NCBI RefSeq assembly: GCF_000150275.1
Contig: NW_002060947.1
Location: 2,469,740 to 2,533,739 of the forward strand
Source: Trichoplax adhaerens
Lineage: Eukaryota > Placozoa > Uniplacotomia > Trichoplacea > Trichoplacidae
DNA: 64,000 bases
Reading direction: 5' to 3'
Part shown: piece after piece, positions 59,514-64,000 of the stretch
How positions within the stretch are numbered: the stretch's first letter is position 1
Layout: each line of letters starts with the position of its first letter
The notes under the pieces: model-generated
Told to the model about the DNA's origin: nothing
What the model saw: the letters and a program-made list of their open reading frames with translations, nothing else
The model's database searches: none
Translations under genes and position numbers: made by a program

Positions 59514-62483
59514 ATGTATCTTTTCAATTTACAGGGTTTGCACATGCAATTCTATCCGATTGGACATCGTTTACTATCTTCGTCCAAAGCAAATGTTAGA
59601 TTAATGAATTTACAAATTTATTACTAACCATCTTATAGCTACCCGAACTTTTCATACATGATTTAATAATACTGCAGTATTGCGGTATAATACTTTAACA
59701 ATAAATTGCAGTAGTATCAGTATTAAGTTAACAATTTAGCTAAATCAAAGCGAAACATCTCTTATGTTACAATTATGCATAAATTAACTATTTACCGTGC
59801 TATGTATTTATTTTTGCCTTCTTTAGTATGCTTTTTCTCAATACGGAGGTCGGTATACTGTGACCTTAATTCCAGGTGATGGAATAGGTCCTGAGATGGC
59901 AAGGCACGTTAAGACGGTGCTACAGTAAGATAGTATTTCACTTTCACAAATAAATAGACTTTAAGATACGTTATTGATATTATTCCGTAATCTGATAATT
60001 TTACGTCCCTTATCGTAGTAAATGCGGCGCTCCAATAGATTTTGAAGTAATAGATATCAAGTAAGTTAAGTGTGTATTTTATTGAATATATTACTTGACA
60101 TCTGTTTAAATTTCTGTATAGCAATAACCTACGTAAACTGGTTTTAATAGCTCTTTAAAAGTATACCATAAAGCACAGTACTGAATTCTAGCATACTCAT
60201 GTTTTAGTGACAGCTGATCTGATTTTATATAATTATTTGAAATACGCATAAAGTGAACTCAATAATACGTAATACAGCTTTTTTCTAATTTTATCGCTAC
60301 GATAGAGATGAATCATCTACAGATGCTGCTATCATTTCCTTGAAAAGAAACGGTATCGGACTAAAAGGTTAATTTCGCCTATAGCTTGTAAAGCTGTTGC
60401 TTATAAATGATCAAATTGCAATAATTTCTGGTTTAGTACGACTTCAATATGCCTGAGTGGTATTCGAATATTCTCTATACTGCAATTTTAAGTACTTGAA
60501 TATTAAGTTTATTGAATGTACTTTAGGAACAATTACTACTAATATTTCCAATCCTCAATCTCAATCAATTAACGCTCAAATAAGGTATTGGTACTGCCAT
60601 AATCCTTATATCATTATATTGTGACAAACATACAAGTGTATTATTTTGTATTACTGTTCTTGTAGCTCCTAAAGGTCTAGCAGGTGAATATGTTTTTAAT
60701 AATTATGTAATGAAAGATACGCGGCAGGTTATAGAAAATATATTAAGTATGAAATTTGATGCGGTTTCTATTTTTAAATTGTTGCTATACTAGGCGAAAG
60801 CTTGATCTGTATTCTAATATCGTACCGTGTAAATCAATACCTGGTGTCTGGACTAGGTAAATGTGTATACAGTAATAGTTAAGCTAGATTGTTTAAACGA
60901 ATCAGTTTAAGTCAGATTATCTACTGTAATTAATACACTCGTATGTTCATGCGACTTCGCTGATAACAGGCATGGCCAGGTTGATTTAGTAGTTATTCGC
61001 GAAAATACGGAGGGCGAGTACGGCAGCCTCGAGCATGAGGTTAGTATTCAATATCGTAATAGTTATCGTAAATTTGGGTATAAGCAATATATTTTAGCGA
61101 ATGAGGAACCTATGTAACTTATCAAATACTTAGAACGTCGATGGAGTTGTTGAAAGTTTAAAAATTATAACAGAAAAGAAAAGTCGGCGGATTGCAAAGT
61201 TTGCCTTCGATTACGCACTTCAGAATAACAGGCGTAAAGTAACTGCAATTCATAAGGCTAACATAATGTAAGTACCACTTAAAGTATGCAGTATTACTGA
61301 TATTATCACCTAAGTTTTATCCAACTAAAAATTTATACAGGAAACTAGCCGATGGCTTATTCTTGGAGACATGCAGAGAAATTTCAAAAGACTACACAGA
61401 CATAGAATTCGAGTCTATGATAATTGACAATTGCTGTATGCAGGTCAAAATCTTTTATATCTGTTAGCAGTTAGGCTGTGTTTCATTATTACGAGTTTTG
61501 ATAGAATTACTTGAATTACTACGTGATTTACTACTCCCAAGAATATTCAAAAACATGTTCTAACCGTAGATTTTAACGTTTCATAATGCCATGTTTTCGA
61601 GATCCCTTAGATGGTAACTAATCCTCAGCAATTTGATGTTATGGTAATGCCAAATCTATATGGTAACATCGTGAGCCACATTGGCATCGGCTTAGTAGGT
61701 GGCATTGGTCTAGTGCCTGGGAAAAACATCGGAGATAAATACGCTATTTTTGAATCAGTACGGTAGTAGCATTACTTTTAGACGAATTTACATTGTCAAT
61801 GATTATTTCTTTATTAAGTAAAATTAATTTAATCTTATAGTTAACTAATTCTTACCCAGATTATTTTTACTTTGCTTATCAATAACATAAACGGGATGTA
61901 CTAAGCTCCCAAATTATGCATACTGTACATTCTCTATCCACCTTCTTGAAACAATTCAATTTTTATTGACTTTAAATACAAAGGGTGCAAGAAATATTGG
62001 AAGTGACCTAGTAGGATTAAATCGGGCGAACCCTTGTGGCTTTCTCTTTACAAGTGCCTTGATGTTGCGACACTTAGGGTAGGTTTCTCGTCTTTATCTT
62101 ATAGCCAAATTTCCTGTACATAATTATTCCTTCAACAGTGCTCGCAAACCTGTAATAAGCGACGTCACTCTAATTCATAATATAGTTTGGATGATTATGC
62201 CGATATCATCGAAAGCGCCGTTAGGACGACAATCAAGAATGGGAAGGTACTACTAGTAGAGAGATGAAACTAAATATTTTAGTAAAAAGATTAGAGTCCT
62301 TATAGAATGATGAAATTTGCTGTCATTTTTTATTCCTTAAAGCTTCTAATCTGCTCATTTTTGCAGTTAAATTAATTAAGAAATAATATATCCTTCTATT
62401 AGTGCCGTACGCCTGATATCCAAGGGGATAGAACAACTGCAGATTTTATTGATGCAGTAATAAAAGAAATAGATGTTCAATAA
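59514..62483 (+). CDS. IDH3G: Isocitrate dehydrogenase [NAD] gamma-type regulatory subunit, mitochondrial
   Basis: About 12 exons. The first secure exon (59827-59924) reads [19 protein letters not shown] then [14 protein letters not shown]. Later exons give [141 protein letters not shown] and [13 protein letters not shown], with the stop at 62481. EYGSLEHE and [10 protein letters not shown] are gamma-subunit signatures, and the nucleotide-site HGTAPDIAG motif of the catalytic alpha subunit is replaced by [10 protein letters not shown]. It should therefore be the regulatory partner that confers allosteric control on the TCA-cycle enzyme. The start at 59514 ([13 protein letters not shown], donor GTTAGA) is a phase-consistent guess for a transit-peptide exon; the true start may be further upstream. 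Confidence 0.92.
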
Positions 62484-63016
62484 CCTTACTGTTTTTGTTT
62501 ATCGTTTTGGTATGATCAAAATGGTAATATAGCCGTGCTTGGCTAAAATACTTCATAAACGATAACTACAGTATATCTGAAGATTCATCCTTAATACAAC
62601 TTAAAATATGCGATATACTGCAGAACACAAGTCTCGTTTATAAATAAATATTTCATCAGAAATATACAGTACAGTATACTATACAGTCCATTCATTAAGA
62701 CTACCAAGGTAAACATATTATACAATTTAATTTATCATGCTGTAAATTGGCTCCAAGTAAAACATACGCATTAATTGAGGTTTTAGCGGTTTGCAAATAC
62801 TAATCTTTCGTTAACAATCCTGCAGCAACTGCGATTAAAATTTCAGCATGAGAATTAAATGTTTTTTGTACAGTACAGTACAGTAGACTCAGCTGAAACT
62901 GTCCTACTGTGCTACAAGTAGTCACTAGTTACTGCCCCACTACTATACGTACTGTATAGTGTATAGTAGTAGCAGTACTGTATACTGTGTATATAGCAGT
63001 GGCGTAGCAGCAATAC

Positions 63017-63027
63017 AGGGACCTCTC
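63017..63027. repeat. Isolated copy of the 9958 element terminus
   Basis: AGGGACCTCTC is identical to the terminal 11 bases of the foldback at 9958-10233. The neighbouring bases diverge after this, so this may be a remnant end or coincidence. Confidence 0.35.
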
Positions 63028-63180
63028 TTCTAGCTTTTAGTACAGTTGTGCGGGTGAAATCCTACTGAATATAATGGTTTTAATTTAAATTAATTATTGA
63101 CGTAACACTACGTCTGCACGACGAAGTAATGGTACAATACAGCCATTCAAAACTGTACTAAAAATACAGTACTGTAGTCA

Positions 63181-63490
63181 CGGTATAAAGTTACTGAACC
63201 TCTGACAGGTCTATCAAATGGTACAGTAATACTGTACTATCTGTTAAATGAGCACATTATCGTAAAGCGACGGGAGTTTGTACTAGTCTCACTTGAAACG
63301 TACTGTACAGTTTAATATCTGAAACGGTACACTGTACTGTTCACGATTGTCATCCAAATTAGCCGCTTGATTTTGTACTGTACAGTTTCGGTGGTAGCGT
63401 ATACTATGTACTGTACTGTACTGTGCAGTAGAACGAGCAGAAAAATGATAAACCTTATTATTTTGAACTGAAGAACCGCTAGGCGTCCCT
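63181..63490 (+). repeat. Dispersed repeat, copy 2 (first copy at 2452-2790)
   Basis: Blocks matching copy 1 lie at 63181-63223, about 63245-63266, about 63267-63286 and 63476-63490, in the same order. Here extra CAGTA and TACTG units interrupt the sequence just after the first block (63223-63238). Confidence 0.85.
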
Positions 63491-63572
63491 CTCTCTTGCT
63501 CTACAGTACAGTAGTCTACTAGACTTTACACTGTACAGTACAGTACAGCCATGGACTACAGTACTGCACGTA

Positions 63573-63950
63573 GAAGAAGACCTGGACTGACCTATCCCTC
63601 GGACAGGCGGACTTTTCTTACCAAATGAGGCCACAAATATCAAAAAAACGGCTTCTTACTGTAGATCAACCTTCCGTGTCTGTTTTTTAAATCACTGGTA
63701 CTAATTTAAGTAACATCTATGATCTTATATAACTGTTTCTAAGCAGAATTTAGTAACGTAATAAACTATTACTCAACCCTTTAATTTAATTTAGAAAAAT
63801 CAGTCAATTTAAAATCGACCATCGGTATACTAAAGTACTGTACAGTGTACATACTAGTACTGTCATGATGAAGTGTTTGAACAAATATTTTAACGAAATG
63901 AGGCCGAAAAGGTCTGTCCGTCCAAGAGTAAACAGTCCAGGTCTTCTTTA
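63573..63950. mobile_element. MITE-like element with imperfect terminal inverted repeats
   Basis: The left end GAAGAAGACCTGGACTG (63573-63589) pairs with CAGTCCAGGTCTTCTTTA (63933-63950). Pairing continues imperfectly inward through GGACAGGCGGACTTTTC-like sequence. The interior is AT-rich with no open frame of interest and carries one short pentamer run (63835-63860). Confidence 0.65.
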
Positions 63951-64000
63951 GGTAATCGATGGTACAGCATACTGTGTGCATGTACTGCACTTATGATCAT

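Larger units (their letters stand above)
62484..64000. other. Repeat-rich end of the window downstream of IDH3G
   Basis: No gene supported. It contains pentamer runs at about 62667-62686, 62868-62885, 62946-62985, 63300-63345, 63375-63430, 63500-63550 and 63835-63860, an isolated MITE end at 63017, dispersed repeat copy 2 and an inverted-repeat element running almost to the window edge. The minus-strand frame at 63781-63990 falls inside this repeat. Confidence 0.6.

Noticed and set aside
1-64000. tRNA or rRNA genes
   Set aside because: I found no convincing tRNA B-box with a fitting cloverleaf and no rRNA-like sequence; a covariance-model scan would be decisive.

Overview
This is animal nuclear DNA. 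It is AT-rich and intron-rich, with GT-AG splicing plus at least one GC-AG intron. Genes typically have 5 to 25 short exons and introns of about 80 to 1400 bp. The gene set is metazoan: Prickle (PET, three LIM, CaaX), CCDC146, ribophorin I, HDAC11, a class A GPCR, the V-ATPase accessory subunit Ac45, a compact HCF-1, a plasma-membrane Ca2+ pump with a PDZ-ligand tail, and a regulatory subunit of mitochondrial NAD-isocitrate dehydrogenase. Compact genes, an intronless GPCR and strongly conserved but short orthologues suggest an early-branching animal. A placozoan (Trichoplax/Hoilungia type) is my best guess, but this is inference; no species marker is visible.

Layout: 1-1157, last exon of a plus-strand gene with a CaaX-like end. 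3367-8560, Prickle (+). 10707-17156, CCDC146 (-). 18552-21817, RPN1 (-), head-to-head with HDAC11 (+, 22199-26667). 26.7-32.5 kb, a gene-poor stretch with weak minus-strand exon candidates. 32533-33462, intronless GPCR (+). 35860-38714, ATP6AP1 (-), head-to-head with a myristoylatable tandem-C2 protein (+, 40488-44724). 46461-51984, HCF-1 (-). 53277-57650, PMCA (-), head-to-head with IDH3G (+, 59514-62483). 62.5-64 kb is repeat-rich. I rebuilt exon chains by matching splice sites, reading phase and the remembered family sequence; most joins are phase-consistent.

The genes are mostly unrelated housekeeping or signalling functions and form no operon or pathway. The most striking non-genic feature is a self-complementary pentanucleotide, TACTG (reverse complement CAGTA), arrayed in both orientations. 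It clusters in intergenic DNA next to gene 5' ends and fills all three divergent gene spacers, while convergent spacers largely lack it. Around it lie foldback/MITE-like inverted repeats (two nested at 39.3-39.8 kb, one at 9.96-10.23 kb, one at 63.6-63.95 kb) and a dispersed repeat present near both ends of the window (2.45 and 63.18 kb).
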